Notes under the pieces: model-generated
The model's database searches: none
What the model was told of the DNA's origin: nothing
The model's input: the letters and a program-made list of their open reading frames with translations, nothing else
Assembly: GCF_001909055.1 (NCBI RefSeq)
Contig: NZ_LVWI01000002.1
Coordinates: 62,001 to 126,000 of the forward strand
From: Paenibacillus helianthi
GTDB lineage: Bacteria > Bacillota > Bacilli > Paenibacillales > Paenibacillaceae
Direction: 5' to 3'
DNA: 64,000 nt
In this document: positions 1-9,078 of the stretch, in pieces
Layout of the letters: the number at the start of each line of letters is the position of its first letter
Position numbering within the stretch: position 1 is the first letter of the stretch
Position numbers and translations under genes: made by a program

Positions 1-1737
1 TGTGGTCAGCTCTCCCATAAGTCCAGTCTCCCAGTTGTAAGAAACGGGGCCTTCATACAGAGCCTTCAAAATATTATAAGCCCGCAGCAAATAGGTCTCC
101 TTGGGATGCTTATAGGCAACCAGCTCAGGGTAATTGGCGGCAATTTTGTACATGCTGAAATACGTATTATAGATATGAGGATAGGCGTAACCACGATAAG
201 TAGGTGTTGTATTCGGCTCCTTCATCAGGAAGTCATGAATCAGATAATCCTCATGATGGCCATTCATCAGTTGGTTCCAGATGGCCGTTTCCAGATAGTC
301 ATCCACTGCCGTGATTTCCGAAGCTACAGGACTCAGGGCATTTTTTTCGGCTAAAAACTGTCCATGCGTCAATCCCCAGTCATCGCCCCAGCCCCAGTAG
401 CCGCTGAAGTTATTCCGTTTGGACTTCGTGTTCATCATCCAGTCGTCAAACACTTTGTCGCGTATATCCCCGGGGAGATTCCACTGGGTTTGTTCAACCA
501 TAAAGTTCGCATGGTCCTCCAGCGCCCGGTCAACCGCATCGATACCATAAAATTGCAGCACGGTTGTGAGACCGCTTCCATATTGGACCGTAACATGCTG
601 CGGCCCCAGCTTGCCCAGACTGAATTCATAAATGTGATGATCTCCGCTCTTCTGCTCAAGCAGGGGAACATCGGTCCCGTCATCCAGCTTCACGCTGTGA
701 ATGTCAGCTTTGGTGCGCAGATCGAACTTGGCCTTCTGGTTCAACGGCACAATCATGCCCGGGACAACGGTTACATCTATCAGCCCTTCCTGAACCAGCA
801 TGTCCTTGGCTTCCTGCTCGTTCGCTACAGCAAGCAGCTGAAAGCCGTAGGTTTTGCTCTCCCCGGCAGCCAGCGTCAGGCTGGTATGTGGCAGATAACC
901 CCGGTTGGTGGATTTGATCACATTGGAATGAATATAAAAGACATTCAAGCCCTCGATCCATTTGCCTTCATTCTCGGGGTTCCAGGCCCACTTACTGCCC
1001 GGATGCTCTTCATTGCGCCAGCGGTCCTGATACTCAAAACCCGCACCGGTAGCGGCATCCGGCAACAGCATCAGATAGGAGCCAATCCCGCTGGGTCTGC
1101 CTGCTGTAATATAAGAACCGCTGCCCCCAACAAAGGAGTGGGTGACCACACGAGTCTCGTAAATGGCGTCCCCGTACGTCCACTGTTCATTGAAGGGAAG
1201 CGGAAGCCCAATATCTCCGAACTCCAGGCTTTTGCCGCTGGTGTTAGCGACATGAATATCCCACTGGAGTGAGCCATCTGCTTCCATAGTATAGGTTTCA
1301 ACCAGCTTGAAATCGTGTATTCCGCCGGCGTTTGCGGAGTTTTCGTAGGTGACTGTCACCTTACTGCCATCCTTGTCTATGGTCCGGACATCCCCGGATT
1401 GATTGGTAGATGCCTTGGTCCATTCGCCTCCATCCAGGCGATAGGTGAAGAGCAGCTCGCCGAGCCACTGATGATCTGCTGTATCCTGCTCGGGTGTTAC
1501 TGTCTTGTTCATCACATACTCGGTCGGGAAGGCGTCGCCTTTGATTTTCAGCGATGAAATTTCACCGGATTGCCCGGTTTCAATGAGCAGCTTGTCGCTT
1601 GTCAGTTCATACGCGCCGGCTTTCGACGGAAGAAGAATAATGGATAGCACCGCCAGCGTCCAGAAGACCGCTCCTGTAAGTATCCTATTCGGTGTTAATC
1701 TTGGCTGCTGTGTTGCATCAGAAGTCTTGAATATCAT
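1..1737 (-). CDS. Large secreted DUF5695-like protein, 3' end outside window
   Basis: An open frame of 579 codons runs from an ATG at 1737 off the left edge, so the C-terminus is missing. The N-terminus has a hydrophobic stretch at about residues 13-39, ending near SKAGA, that fits a signal peptide or anchor. The rest is rich in Trp and Tyr, with beta-type and then alpha-type segments (for example the GYWGWGDDWG and HHEDYLIHDF stretches), as in large carbohydrate-active proteins. I recall this pattern from DUF5695 proteins of Paenibacillus, probably six-hairpin glycosidase-like, but I see no catalytic motif I can assign. It is the last visible gene of the GH127 operon, 64 bases after the GH127 stop, with AAGGGG upstream of the start. 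A role in arabinoside breakdown is inference from context. Confidence 0.75.
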   Translation of the reverse strand, partial: MIFKTSDATQQPRLTPNRILTGAVFWTLAVLSIILLPSKAGAYELTSDKLLIETGQSGEISSLKIKGDAFPTEYVMNKTVTPEQDTADHQWLGELLFTYRLDGGEWTKASTNQSGDVRTIDKDGSKVTVTYENSANAGGIHDFKLVETYTMEADGSLQWDIHVANTSGKSLEFGDIGLPLPFNEQWTYGDAIYETRVVTHSFVGGSGSYITAGRPSGIGSYLMLLPDAATGAGFEYQDRWRNEEHPGSKWAWNPENEGKWIEGLNVFYIHSNVIKSTNRGYLPHTSLTLAAGESKTYGFQLLAVANEQEAKDMLVQEGLIDVTVVPGMIVPLNQKAKFDLRTKADIHSVKLDDGTDVPLLEQKSGDHHIYEFSLGKLGPQHVTVQYGSGLTTVLQFYGIDAVDRALEDHANFMVEQTQWNLPGDIRDKVFDDWMMNTKSKRNNFSGYWGWGDDWGLTHGQFLAEKNALSPVASEITAVDDYLETAIWNQLMNGHHEDYLIHDFLMKEPNTTPTYRGYAYPHIYNTYFSMYKIAANYPELVAYKHPKETYLLRAYNILKALYEGPVSYNWETGLMGELTT

Positions 1738-1801
1738 GCTTGAATCATCCCCTTCGATGTATGTTATTATCGTTGTTATACGTATTCAACTGTATTCAGC
1801 A

Positions 1802-3763
1802 CTACTGTTCTTCCCCAATCCAGACGGACATTTCCCCTTCCCCGCGATTGGCCCAGGCAAAATACGGAATGAACTTCAGCTGCACCTCCCTGCTCTTCAA
1901 GGGGGGTCCACTGCTGTACAGCTCCTCCCCCCAGCCTGCTTCCGGCAGCATCCGTCTACCGGAAACTGAAATCGTCCGGATGCCCTCAGGGAAACCAGCT
2001 TCCTCTGCAAGTGAATATTCATTGCCCTGCGGCAGCCGCAGCTGATACAGTCTTGTGCCGTTATCGGCCTCCTCCAGGCAATAGACGAAAGGACCGCGCT
2101 GCAGGGCTACTTTGGAAAAGGTCTGGCGGATATGCGGATGACCTTTCATCGGCGTGACCGGCATCGCAAACTGCAGCTCAAGGGTATCACCGGATACCCA
2201 CTTGCGGGTCAGGTGAATATATCCGTCCGCATTTCCTGCATGATGCGTCCGGGATTGGCCGTTAAGCGAAACCTGGACTTCATGGCACCAATCCGGCATA
2301 CGCAGCGCAATCGTAAATTCACTGGCTTGTTCAGGAGTAACGCTCAAGCGGACTTTGCCATCCGAAGTATAGCTGGAGATTTGTTCAATAACAGCGGATA
2401 TGCCATTCATTATCCTTGCGGTGCGGCCCCCGATGTAGAGTTCGACGTATAAGATATCGCCTTCCGTTGACGTTGAATAGATGTAGTCTCCGAGCGAGGC
2501 GATCAGACGGGCCACATTCGGCGGACAGCAGGCGCAGGTAAACCAGCCTTGGCGCACAGCTTTTACATGATTGTAGTTCTTGTTCTTACCCAGTACTTCC
2601 GGATACACCTCAAGCGGATTCACATAGAAAAACTTGGTGCCATCCAGGGACATTCCGCTGATTACGGTATTGTAGAGCGCCCGCTCCATGACATCTGCAT
2701 ATTTGCTGGTGTGCTCCAGCTCCAGCATGCGCCGGGCAAAAAAGATCAGCCCCACGGAAGCACAGGTTTCGGCATAGGCCAGGTCCGGCGGCAAATCATA
2801 ATCCGCGGTAAAAGATTCCCCCTGCTCCATGGACCCGATGCCGCCCGTAATGTACATCCGTTTGTTCACAATGTTGTCCCACAGCTTCCGGCAGGCTTCC
2901 AGCAGCCCGGCATCCTTGGTCTCAAGGGCAATGTCGGCCATCGCCGTACACATATAGACCAGACGTACCGCATGCCCCTCCGCTGTGGTCTGCTCTCTGA
3001 CAGGCAGATGCGATTGGCTGTACAGATGATCATGAACCATGGACAGCTGGGGGAAATGCAGGGTCCGGCCGCGCTTTTTCCATTCCTGTTCAAAGTAATG
3101 GGGCTGCTGTCCCCGCTGGTCCAGGAAATAGCGGCTTAACTCCAGATACTTCTCTTCACCTGTGACCTGGAACAATTTCACCAGCGCCAGTTCAATCTCC
3201 TGATGGCCGTCGTAGCCTTGCAGCTTGCCGGGCTCGGCTCCGAATACGGCTGCAATGTAATCCGCATACCGGCTCACCGCGTCGAGCAGCTTTCTTTTGC
3301 CGGTGGCCCTGAAATAGGCTGTTGCCGCTTCAATTAAATGTCCAGCGCAATAGAGCTCGTGGCATTCCGCCAGATTAGTCCACTCCTTGCCCGGTTCTTT
3401 TAGCATAAAGTAGGTATTCACATAGCCGTCATCCCTCTGGGCTTCAGCAAGCAGCTCAATGACGCCGTCCGCAATCTCCTCAAGCGCAGAATCCCGCTTA
3501 GTCTCCAGTAAGTACGCCACAGCCTCCAGCCATTTGCCTACATCACTGTCCTGAAAGACCATTCCGTAGAACTCACCTGCCTCCCGGCCCGCCGCAATCT
3601 TGAAATTACGGATCGCATGGCTGGGCTCAGCCCCTTCAACACGGTCGTTCAGCGCCTCCCACTGATAAGGAACCATAACCTCGCGGACCAGACGGATATA
3701 TTCCGACCAGAACGGATCATGAATCTGAACCTTGCCTGAAGCCGGTGTGGTATTATCATTCAT
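1802..3763 (-). CDS. GH127 beta-L-arabinofuranosidase (DUF1680 family)
   Basis: A 653-residue cytoplasmic glycosidase with no signal peptide, predicted to release L-arabinofuranose from beta-L-arabinofuranosides. The motifs match HypBA1 closely: GGIGS...GES (Glu about 316), AETCAS (Glu about 332, Cys about 334) and CACCPPN (Cys about 410, 412, 413). These are the zinc-thiolate catalytic cluster and the acid/base of GH127. The ATG at 3763 was chosen because GGAGAG lies 7 bases upstream; an in-frame extension to 3799 lacks a better site. It follows two permease genes and precedes the DUF5695-like gene, so the importer probably supplies short arabinosides that are trimmed inside the cell. The family is clear; the exact substrate is not. 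Confidence 0.93.
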   Translation of the reverse strand: MNDNTTPASGKVQIHDPFWSEYIRLVREVMVPYQWEALNDRVEGAEPSHAIRNFKIAAGREAGEFYGMVFQDSDVGKWLEAVAYLLETKRDSALEEIADGVIELLAEAQRDDGYVNTYFMLKEPGKEWTNLAECHELYCAGHLIEAATAYFRATGKRKLLDAVSRYADYIAAVFGAEPGKLQGYDGHQEIELALVKLFQVTGEEKYLELSRYFLDQRGQQPHYFEQEWKKRGRTLHFPQLSMVHDHLYSQSHLPVREQTTAEGHAVRLVYMCTAMADIALETKDAGLLEACRKLWDNIVNKRMYITGGIGSMEQGESFTADYDLPPDLAYAETCASVGLIFFARRMLELEHTSKYADVMERALYNTVISGMSLDGTKFFYVNPLEVYPEVLGKNKNYNHVKAVRQGWFTCACCPPNVARLIASLGDYIYSTSTEGDILYVELYIGGRTARIMNGISAVIEQISSYTSDGKVRLSVTPEQASEFTIALRMPDWCHEVQVSLNGQSRTHHAGNADGYIHLTRKWVSGDTLELQFAMPVTPMKGHPHIRQTFSKVALQRGPFVYCLEEADNGTRLYQLRLPQGNEYSLAEEAGFPEGIRTISVSGRRMLPEAGWGEELYSSGPPLKSREVQLKFIPYFAWANRGEGEMSVWIGEEQ

Positions 3764-3822
3764 TAATGGAACTCTCCTCTCATCTCTGTTACAGATCACC
3801 TGCCCGTGGCAGCCTTACAACC

Positions 3823-4680
3823 TTACCCCTTGACTCCGCCAACCGTTAACCCTTCCATGAAGAAGCGCTGGAAAAATAAGAACAGAACCAGAATAGGCAA
3901 AATGGCCAGGACGGCTCCCGCGATCAGCGCTTCATAGTTATTGCCCAAGGGAGAGACAAAGGAGGCCAGCCCGATCGGCAAGGTGAATTGCTCGGTCGTC
4001 CGCAGCACGATCAGCGGCCACAGGAAGTTATTCCAGCTGTTCATGGCCTGCAGGATGGTAATCGCCCCAAACGCCGGGGCCATCAGCGGCACCATGATTC
4101 GGAAGAAGATTCCGTACTCCGAGCACCCGTCCATCCGGCCCGCATCCATGAAGTCCTTGGGCAGGCCAAGCGCAAATTGGCGGAAGAAGAAGATGGGCAG
4201 CGGGGAGACCACAAAGGGCAGAATAACCCCCCAGATGGTGTTGATCAGCTTCAGCGAAATCATTAGCTTATAGAGCGGCAGCAGAATAATCTCCACAGGA
4301 ATCATCATCACCACGAGCACCAGAGTAAAAATAAAATTCCGGCCGCGAAAACGGTACATTCCCAGCCCGTAGCCTACCATTGAAGAGAACAGCAGGCTCA
4401 GCAGGGTGAACAGCGTGGTAATAAGCAGACTGTTCTTATACCAGCCAAAATAATTGCCGGCCGCCCCCTGCCCCGAAAAGATGCTTTTGTAATTGTCCAG
4501 ACTCATCAAATTGAAATCCAGCCGGACATTCAGGCCGTAGCGGAACAATTCTGTAGCAGGCTTCAGGGAAGCAAGGAACAAGGCATATAACGGAAATAAC
4601 ATCAGGGCCGCCAGAATCACAAATAAAAGCACAAGCAGCAGAGAGGAGAAGCTGAATTTGGATTTCTCAATAGTCCGCAT
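3823..4680 (-). CDS. Sugar ABC transporter permease (MalG/CUT1 type)
   Basis: A 285-residue inner-membrane protein with six hydrophobic segments. The cytoplasmic EAA-type loop MDAGRMDGCSEYGIFFRI lies about 90 residues from the end and docks the ATPase. It ends in LTVGGVKG, a common C-terminus of CUT1 permeases of this class. It is the second permease of the operon: its ATG is 3 bases after the stop of the upstream permease, and GH127 follows 59 bases later. No ATPase gene is present in the operon. In this family a shared MsmX-type ATPase encoded elsewhere usually powers several importers; that is background knowledge, not shown here. Confidence 0.93.
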   Translation of the reverse strand: MRTIEKSKFSFSSLLLVLLFVILAALMLFPLYALFLASLKPATELFRYGLNVRLDFNLMSLDNYKSIFSGQGAAGNYFGWYKNSLLITTLFTLLSLLFSSMVGYGLGMYRFRGRNFIFTLVLVVMMIPVEIILLPLYKLMISLKLINTIWGVILPFVVSPLPIFFFRQFALGLPKDFMDAGRMDGCSEYGIFFRIMVPLMAPAFGAITILQAMNSWNNFLWPLIVLRTTEQFTLPIGLASFVSPLGNNYEALIAGAVLAILPILVLFLFFQRFFMEGLTVGGVKG

Positions 4681-4683
4681 GCT

Positions 4684-5610
4684 CTAGTCCTCCTTCTTAA
4701 ACATGCCGGTGAGCGTTAATTGAACCAGGCTGACCAATAAGGTGATCCCCAGCAAGGTGATCCCGATGGCCGAACCAAAACCAAGATTGAAATACTGGAA
4801 TCCCTGCTGATAGATATATCCGACAATGGTCAGTCCAATGTTTTGCGGCGAAGGCTTGCCAGCCCATAGCATATAGCTCTCGGTGAACATGGCATAACCG
4901 CCATATATAGTGATCGTCACGACATAAATCGTGATCGGCTTCAGCAGGGGGATCGTAATTCTGATTAATTTCCGGAAAGCGCCAGCCCCGTCGATGTCAG
5001 CCGCTTCGTACAGCTCGGCGGGAATGCTCTGAAGTGCAGACAGGAAATATAGAATATTGATGCCGATCCACCTCCAGCCGGCCAGTACAAGCAGGGCGAA
5101 CATTCCCAGACTGGAGCTGTAGAGCCAGCGCTGGCTGGATATCCCGAATAGATGCAGAATCGTATTCATCAATGCGCCGTCAAGCTCACCAAAAATGAGA
5201 CGGAACACCACACCTGCGACGACTACAGACGTAAGCGCCGGAATAAACAAGGTAGATCTGAAAAAATTGCTCCATGGCATCTTTTTCGAATTAAGCAGAA
5301 CAGCCAGAATCATGGGCACCGGTATCAGCAGCAGGAGTGTCCAGATTGTGTATCGGCTGCTGTTGTAGAGTGCCGCTCCGAAATCCTCATTCCAGAGTCC
5401 TCTGTAGTTATCAAGTCCGGTAAACGACACCTCTCCCGGGAGCACTTCCTGAAAGCTCATAATTCCCGCATTAATCAGCGGGTACGCAAAGAAGACGGCG
5501 AATGACAACAGAAACGGGAATACGAACACATAGGGTGCCATTTTTTGCGAATTTCCCAGCTGATAACTCCTTCTTCTTGGGTTTTTGGTCAACTCTCTTT
5601 CTATCTGCAT
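4684..5610 (-). CDS. Sugar ABC transporter permease (MalF/CUT1 type)
   Basis: A 308-residue membrane protein with six predicted helices and an EAA loop, YEAADIDGAGAFRKLIRITIP, in the C-terminal half. The start at 5610 was chosen because GGAGG sits 7 bases upstream; a longer frame to 5691 has a non-membrane extension and no better site. The short basic N-terminus (NPRRRSYQ) before helix 1 is typical of the lead permease. It lies between the solute-binding protein gene (113 bases upstream) and the second permease (3 bases downstream), so it forms the hetero-dimeric channel with that protein. Confidence 0.92.
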   Translation of the reverse strand: MQIERELTKNPRRRSYQLGNSQKMAPYVFVFPFLLSFAVFFAYPLINAGIMSFQEVLPGEVSFTGLDNYRGLWNEDFGAALYNSSRYTIWTLLLLIPVPMILAVLLNSKKMPWSNFFRSTLFIPALTSVVVAGVVFRLIFGELDGALMNTILHLFGISSQRWLYSSSLGMFALLVLAGWRWIGINILYFLSALQSIPAELYEAADIDGAGAFRKLIRITIPLLKPITIYVVTITIYGGYAMFTESYMLWAGKPSPQNIGLTIVGYIYQQGFQYFNLGFGSAIGITLLGITLLVSLVQLTLTGMFKKED

Positions 5611-5723
5611 AACCAAACCTCCACTCTTTTGTGCTGTGAATATTTCCGGAAAATGTATGGATATGAAGGAGAATGTTCCATTCCCCTTCACAGCTTGTGT
5701 GCGCTTTCATATGTGGGGAAATC

Positions 5724-7082
5724 TTATTTCAGGCTGTCCTGCACTTCCTTCAGGACCTTGGCCGGGTCCTTCATGTCAATGAAGATTTGCGGCATCGCTT
5801 TGTTGCGGATGGCATCGAATACCTCAGGCGATTTCTCACGGATATGGACCGGAGCAATTTCATCCTTGACGCTGAGCAGCGTATCAAAGATATCCGTACC
5901 GAAATAATCGGTGAATTTGTTCGATTCCTTCATAGCCGGATCACTCCAGACATCCGTACGGATCGGGTCGAAGCCCAGCTGCTTCCATACCTGCAGGTTG
6001 CCTTCCTTGGACATCTTGGCGTAAGCCAGGAATTCCTTGATCAGATCAGGATTTTTCGCCTGATTGGTAATCGAGGTTGCGGTCCCGCCCATCCCTGCGG
6101 AGCGGTTGCCGCCTTCTACCCAAGCCGGCATCGGACGGATGATGACTTTTCCCTTGAGATCCGGAATATGGTCGGTGAAGCGGTTCATGAACCAGAATGG
6201 CATGAAGACCGAAGCGGCGCCGCCCGAATCCATATAGCCGAAATATTCCTCTGTATCATGGCCGGCGCCAGGAGCGACAGCAGCGACACCTTCCTTCACC
6301 ATCTTCTGGAAGAATTCCATCGTTTTCACATTGACCGGTGTATCCACAGTAACATTGCCGTTCTCATCCACCTGATCAGAGCCCTGCTGGCTGATCGCCG
6401 GCCACCAGGACCAGTTGCCGTTGCCTTCAAATGTGATCATCGGCTTACCTGTCTTATCCAGCATCTGTTTGCCTGCCGTCTCGAAATCAGCCCAGGTCTT
6501 GATCGTATCAGGATTGATTCCTGCCTGGTCAAGCATTTCTTTGTTGTAATACATGACGGTCGCACCCACATGGTAATCAATACCATAGTACGTTTTGTCT
6601 TTGCTGTAGATTTCCACTCTCGACTTCACAATGTTGCCAAGCTCAGGCTCCACAATGTCGTTCAAGGACACGAGCTGCGGCGTTCCCTTCATAAAGTTCG
6701 GAAACTTGCTCTGCTCGATATCGACCAGATCCGGTGCGCCTACACCCGATTGCAGGGCTACCAGCAGCTTGGTGTGCATATCGTCATAAGGTATGGTGGT
6801 CGCTTCCAGCGCAATGGCCTTATCCGGATGGCTTTCGTTCCAGCTTGCCGCCATGCTCTCATAGAACTTCTGATGCGCGTCAACAAAGGTCCAGAATACT
6901 ACTTTTTCCGCTTGAGCAGGAGGTTTTGCTGTTTCACTGCCTTCAGTTGCCTTACTGCCTTTGTTGCTTGCTGCTGGCTGGTTCGTAGGGGATGTCTCTT
7001 TATTCCCGTTACCACCGCAGCCGCTGAGCCCCATGACCAGAATCAACAATAATACCGTCGTGCACAGAAATGCTTTTTTCAT
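5724..7082 (-). CDS. Sugar-binding lipoprotein of ABC importer
   Basis: A 452-residue extracellular solute-binding protein (family 1). It starts MKKAFLCTTVLLLILVMG with lipobox LSGC at about residues 19-22, so it should be lipidated and held on the outer face of the membrane. A low-complexity Thr/Ala/Lys linker follows. The mature part has the usual motifs of carbohydrate-binding members, such as VVFWTFVDAH near the start and MYYNKEML in the middle. It is the first gene of the GH127 operon. The 212-base gap to the divergent AraC gene carries two direct repeats and a cre-like palindrome. Ligand not visible; arabinose-containing oligosaccharides are inferred from GH127. Confidence 0.93.
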   Translation of the reverse strand: MKKAFLCTTVLLLILVMGLSGCGGNGNKETSPTNQPAASNKGSKATEGSETAKPPAQAEKVVFWTFVDAHQKFYESMAASWNESHPDKAIALEATTIPYDDMHTKLLVALQSGVGAPDLVDIEQSKFPNFMKGTPQLVSLNDIVEPELGNIVKSRVEIYSKDKTYYGIDYHVGATVMYYNKEMLDQAGINPDTIKTWADFETAGKQMLDKTGKPMITFEGNGNWSWWPAISQQGSDQVDENGNVTVDTPVNVKTMEFFQKMVKEGVAAVAPGAGHDTEEYFGYMDSGGAASVFMPFWFMNRFTDHIPDLKGKVIIRPMPAWVEGGNRSAGMGGTATSITNQAKNPDLIKEFLAYAKMSKEGNLQVWKQLGFDPIRTDVWSDPAMKESNKFTDYFGTDIFDTLLSVKDEIAPVHIREKSPEVFDAIRNKAMPQIFIDMKDPAKVLKEVQDSLK

Positions 7083-7166
7083 TCAGCTTCCTCCTTGAAC
7101 GATATATACTTAGCCCTTTACGGGAATAAGCCAGTATTTTGCATTTCATCCGTCAGAAAAAACAAC

Positions 7167-7207
7167 TTCAACTTTTAGCTATTCAACTTTTTAGAAAGCG
7201 CTTTATT
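7167..7207. promoter_or_regulatory. Direct repeats and cre-like palindrome between SBP and AraC genes
   Basis: TTCAACTTTTAG at 7167-7178 is repeated as TTCAACTTTTTAG at 7182-7194, 15 bases apart. It is followed at once by AAAGCGCTTT (7195-7204), the core of a CcpA cre-like site with two mismatches to the consensus. The position in the divergent intergenic region suggests an AraC operator plus catabolite repression of the sugar operon. Inferred from sequence only. Confidence 0.5.
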
Positions 7208-7294
7208 AATAATAATACATGTTGTATCATGAAAAAAAACGCAGGATTCCAACCTTATTTTTAATCATTTCAACCTGCTTGGAGGAAAAATAAA

Positions 7295-8185
7295 ATGAAC
7301 TCGCCTATTCTCCATTTTATCTCTCCGCCTATTCCCTACTTCGTCGATTGCGGACATGCCACCTATGCCGCAGGGGATGTTCACATCAACCGCAACTGTA
7401 TCGGCGTATTTGATCTTATCGTTGTGCTGAAGGGAATCCTCCCCGTCGGTGAGGACGGCAAGGAGTGGAAGCTGCATGAAGGTGAAATCCTCATTCTCCG
7501 TCCGGACGGCCATCATTACGGCTCTGCACCCTGCACCGAGGATACGAAGATCATCTGGATTCATTTTCAGACCTTTGGCAGCTGGAAGGAATGTATGAGT
7601 ATGGATGAATGTCTGGAATCTCAGGTCACACTGATCGAGAGCCATAAGCAAAAAGCCTACCTCAATCATGCCGATGTCTGCTCGATTTATATTCCCAAGC
7701 ATATGAAAATCTCCAGGAAGGCGATGGAGGTGCTGGACCTGTTTTTTGAGCAGGAGCATGAGCCGCAATCCCTGCGCAACTGGAAACGCCAGGCTTCCTT
7801 CCAATCCTTCCTCCAGCACCTGGACCGTGACCTGGCCTCCCCTTCCGATGCTACCGCCATTCAGCTTGCCGAAAAGGTGGAATTGTTCATCCGCCATAAC
7901 TATACCCGGGACATCAACAATCCCATGCTGCAGAAGGAACTCAATTATCATCCGAATTATTTGGCCAAAAGCATGCTCAAAACCTATGGCATGACCCCAA
8001 TGGCTTATCTGCAGAATTACCGTGTGGAACAGTCCAAGCGCCTTCTACTGCAGACCTCCTGGTCCGTTACCCGGATCGCCGAGGAGGTGGGCTTCCACCA
8101 CGTTTCCCATTTCTCCTCGTGCTTCTCCAAGAAGGAGGGGCTATCTCCCTCCGGCTTCCGCAGCAAATTCATTCAGAAACGCTAG
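7295..8185 (+). CDS. AraC-family transcriptional regulator
   Basis: A 296-residue regulator. The N-terminal about 150 residues form a cupin-like sugar-sensing domain (GEILILRPDGHHYG, then IIWIHFQTFG). The C-terminal about 90 residues carry two helix-turn-helix motifs, ending in the signature VTRIAEEVGFHHVSHFSSCFSKKEGLSPSGFR. GGAGG lies about 9 bases before the ATG. It is divergent from the binding-protein/permease/GH127 operon and most likely activates it when the ligand is bound. The repeats at 7167-7194 are candidate binding sites. Confidence 0.92.
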   Translation: MNSPILHFISPPIPYFVDCGHATYAAGDVHINRNCIGVFDLIVVLKGILPVGEDGKEWKLHEGEILILRPDGHHYGSAPCTEDTKIIWIHFQTFGSWKECMSMDECLESQVTLIESHKQKAYLNHADVCSIYIPKHMKISRKAMEVLDLFFEQEHEPQSLRNWKRQASFQSFLQHLDRDLASPSDATAIQLAEKVELFIRHNYTRDINNPMLQKELNYHPNYLAKSMLKTYGMTPMAYLQNYRVEQSKRLLLQTSWSVTRIAEEVGFHHVSHFSSCFSKKEGLSPSGFRSKFIQKR

Positions 8186-8253
8186 GCAAGCAAATAGGGA
8201 ATAAAAAAGGGAAACCAGGCGATGAATTGCTTTGCTTTAGGAGGAATATTCGT

Positions 8254-8313
8254 ATGATTACTTTCAAAAGAATTTCCACTGGCGTAACCTCCTCGTTTTT
8301 TCAAGGAGCTTAG
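8254..8313 (+). CDS. Possible 19-residue small peptide
   Basis: A short frame, MITFKRISTGVTSSFFQGA, is preceded by a strong AGGAGG with 9 bases of spacing. CCTCCT inside the frame could pair with the AGGAGG, so translation might be gated by RNA structure. It lies 68 bases after the AraC stop and just before the terminator at 8355. No family is recognised and the length makes chance likely. Confidence 0.2.
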   Translation: MITFKRISTGVTSSFFQGA

Positions 8314-8354
8314 CCACACATTTCCACCTGCTTGTCAAGTTCTATTTTTTCGTG

Positions 8355-8396
8355 CAAAAAGAGCGGGCTATCTTTTTGATAACCTGCTCTTTTTCT
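8355..8396 (+). terminator. Rho-independent terminator after AraC gene
   Basis: AAAAAGAGCGGGCTATC and GATAACCTGCTCTTTTT form a long, nearly perfect stem with a TTTTT loop, followed by a T-rich tract. It would end transcription of the AraC gene and, given the A-run on the other side, could also act on the minus strand. Confidence 0.85.
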
Positions 8397-8628
8397 TGAT
8401 TTTTGGCCCTACGCCTTAACTTAATGACATGGAGTAGTGGCGTCACCTTATTGATCTACATACCATACAGCAAAAGATAGATATGTAACTCTCAAGCTGT
8501 TTCTTTTAATTCAAGATATGACGGATTTATTCGATACTGGGTAGCCCCACCAAAAAAAGTTTAACTAATAGCTGTATATCCCCATGCAAAAGGTTACTTT
8601 GGAACATCTGCTGGATAAACATTAATCA
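8397..8628. other. Intergenic DNA, nothing recognisable
   Basis: AT-rich sequence between the AraC terminator and the stop of the CPCC gene. I see no convincing open frame, hairpin or promoter. Confidence 0.5.
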
Positions 8629-9078
8629 TTAATCTTTCCCATCTAGCCATTTGTTTATATAGTACTTATTAGAATTTATGCGGAGTTTATTAAGATGATC
8701 TGCTATACTTCCTTTATTGATAGACCTATAAGAATTTATGTCCATAGTTCCATCATCTTGCCACTTGCAATATGGGCAAATATCATAACCTGTTCCTTCA
8801 ATCTTATCATAAAGTTCTGTTAAAGTTTTAAAACCACAACAAGGGCAAGTAAACAATTCTTCCACTTCACCAATAACTTCAACATCATATCCTGTAATAG
8901 CATAAACTATTTCTGATAAAAATCCATTACTAACACCTTGAAAATCCACCTCACTTAGTTCCATATTAATTTTTGAAGAACCTTCTTCAAAATACTTTGG
9001 CAAGTCTATCTCTTTTTCAACAATATCACGTACTGAGCATATTAATTTAAAGAAATTTTCCCTGGATATATTTCTCAT
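8629..9078 (-). CDS. CPCC-type cysteine-rich protein, candidate immunity protein
   Basis: A 149-residue protein. The C-terminal half has two zinc-knuckle-like cysteine pairs, CPCCGFKTL and CPYCKWQDDG, the pattern of the Cys_rich_CPCC family; the N-terminal about 75 residues are unassigned. Its ATG overlaps the stop of the large effector gene (ATGA at 9075-9078), so the two are translationally coupled. Proteins of the CPCC family are often found directly behind polymorphic toxins as immunity proteins, and the arrangement here fits that. Like the toxin tip it is clearly more AT-rich than the rest of the effector gene, which suggests that tip and immunity gene were acquired together. The immunity role is inference. 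Confidence 0.75.
   Translation of the reverse strand: MRNISRENFFKLICSVRDIVEKEIDLPKYFEEGSSKINMELSEVDFQGVSNGFLSEIVYAITGYDVEVIGEVEELFTCPCCGFKTLTELYDKIEGTGYDICPYCKWQDDGTMDINSYRSINKGSIADHLNKLRINSNKYYINKWLDGKD

Noticed and set aside
364..1272. A 302-codon plus-strand frame
   Set aside because: It is antisense to the DUF5695-like gene, whose frame stays open with sensible protein features.
5673..7052. A 459-codon plus-strand frame
   Set aside because: It is antisense to the binding-protein gene with its clear lipobox, has no ribosome site and resembles no family.
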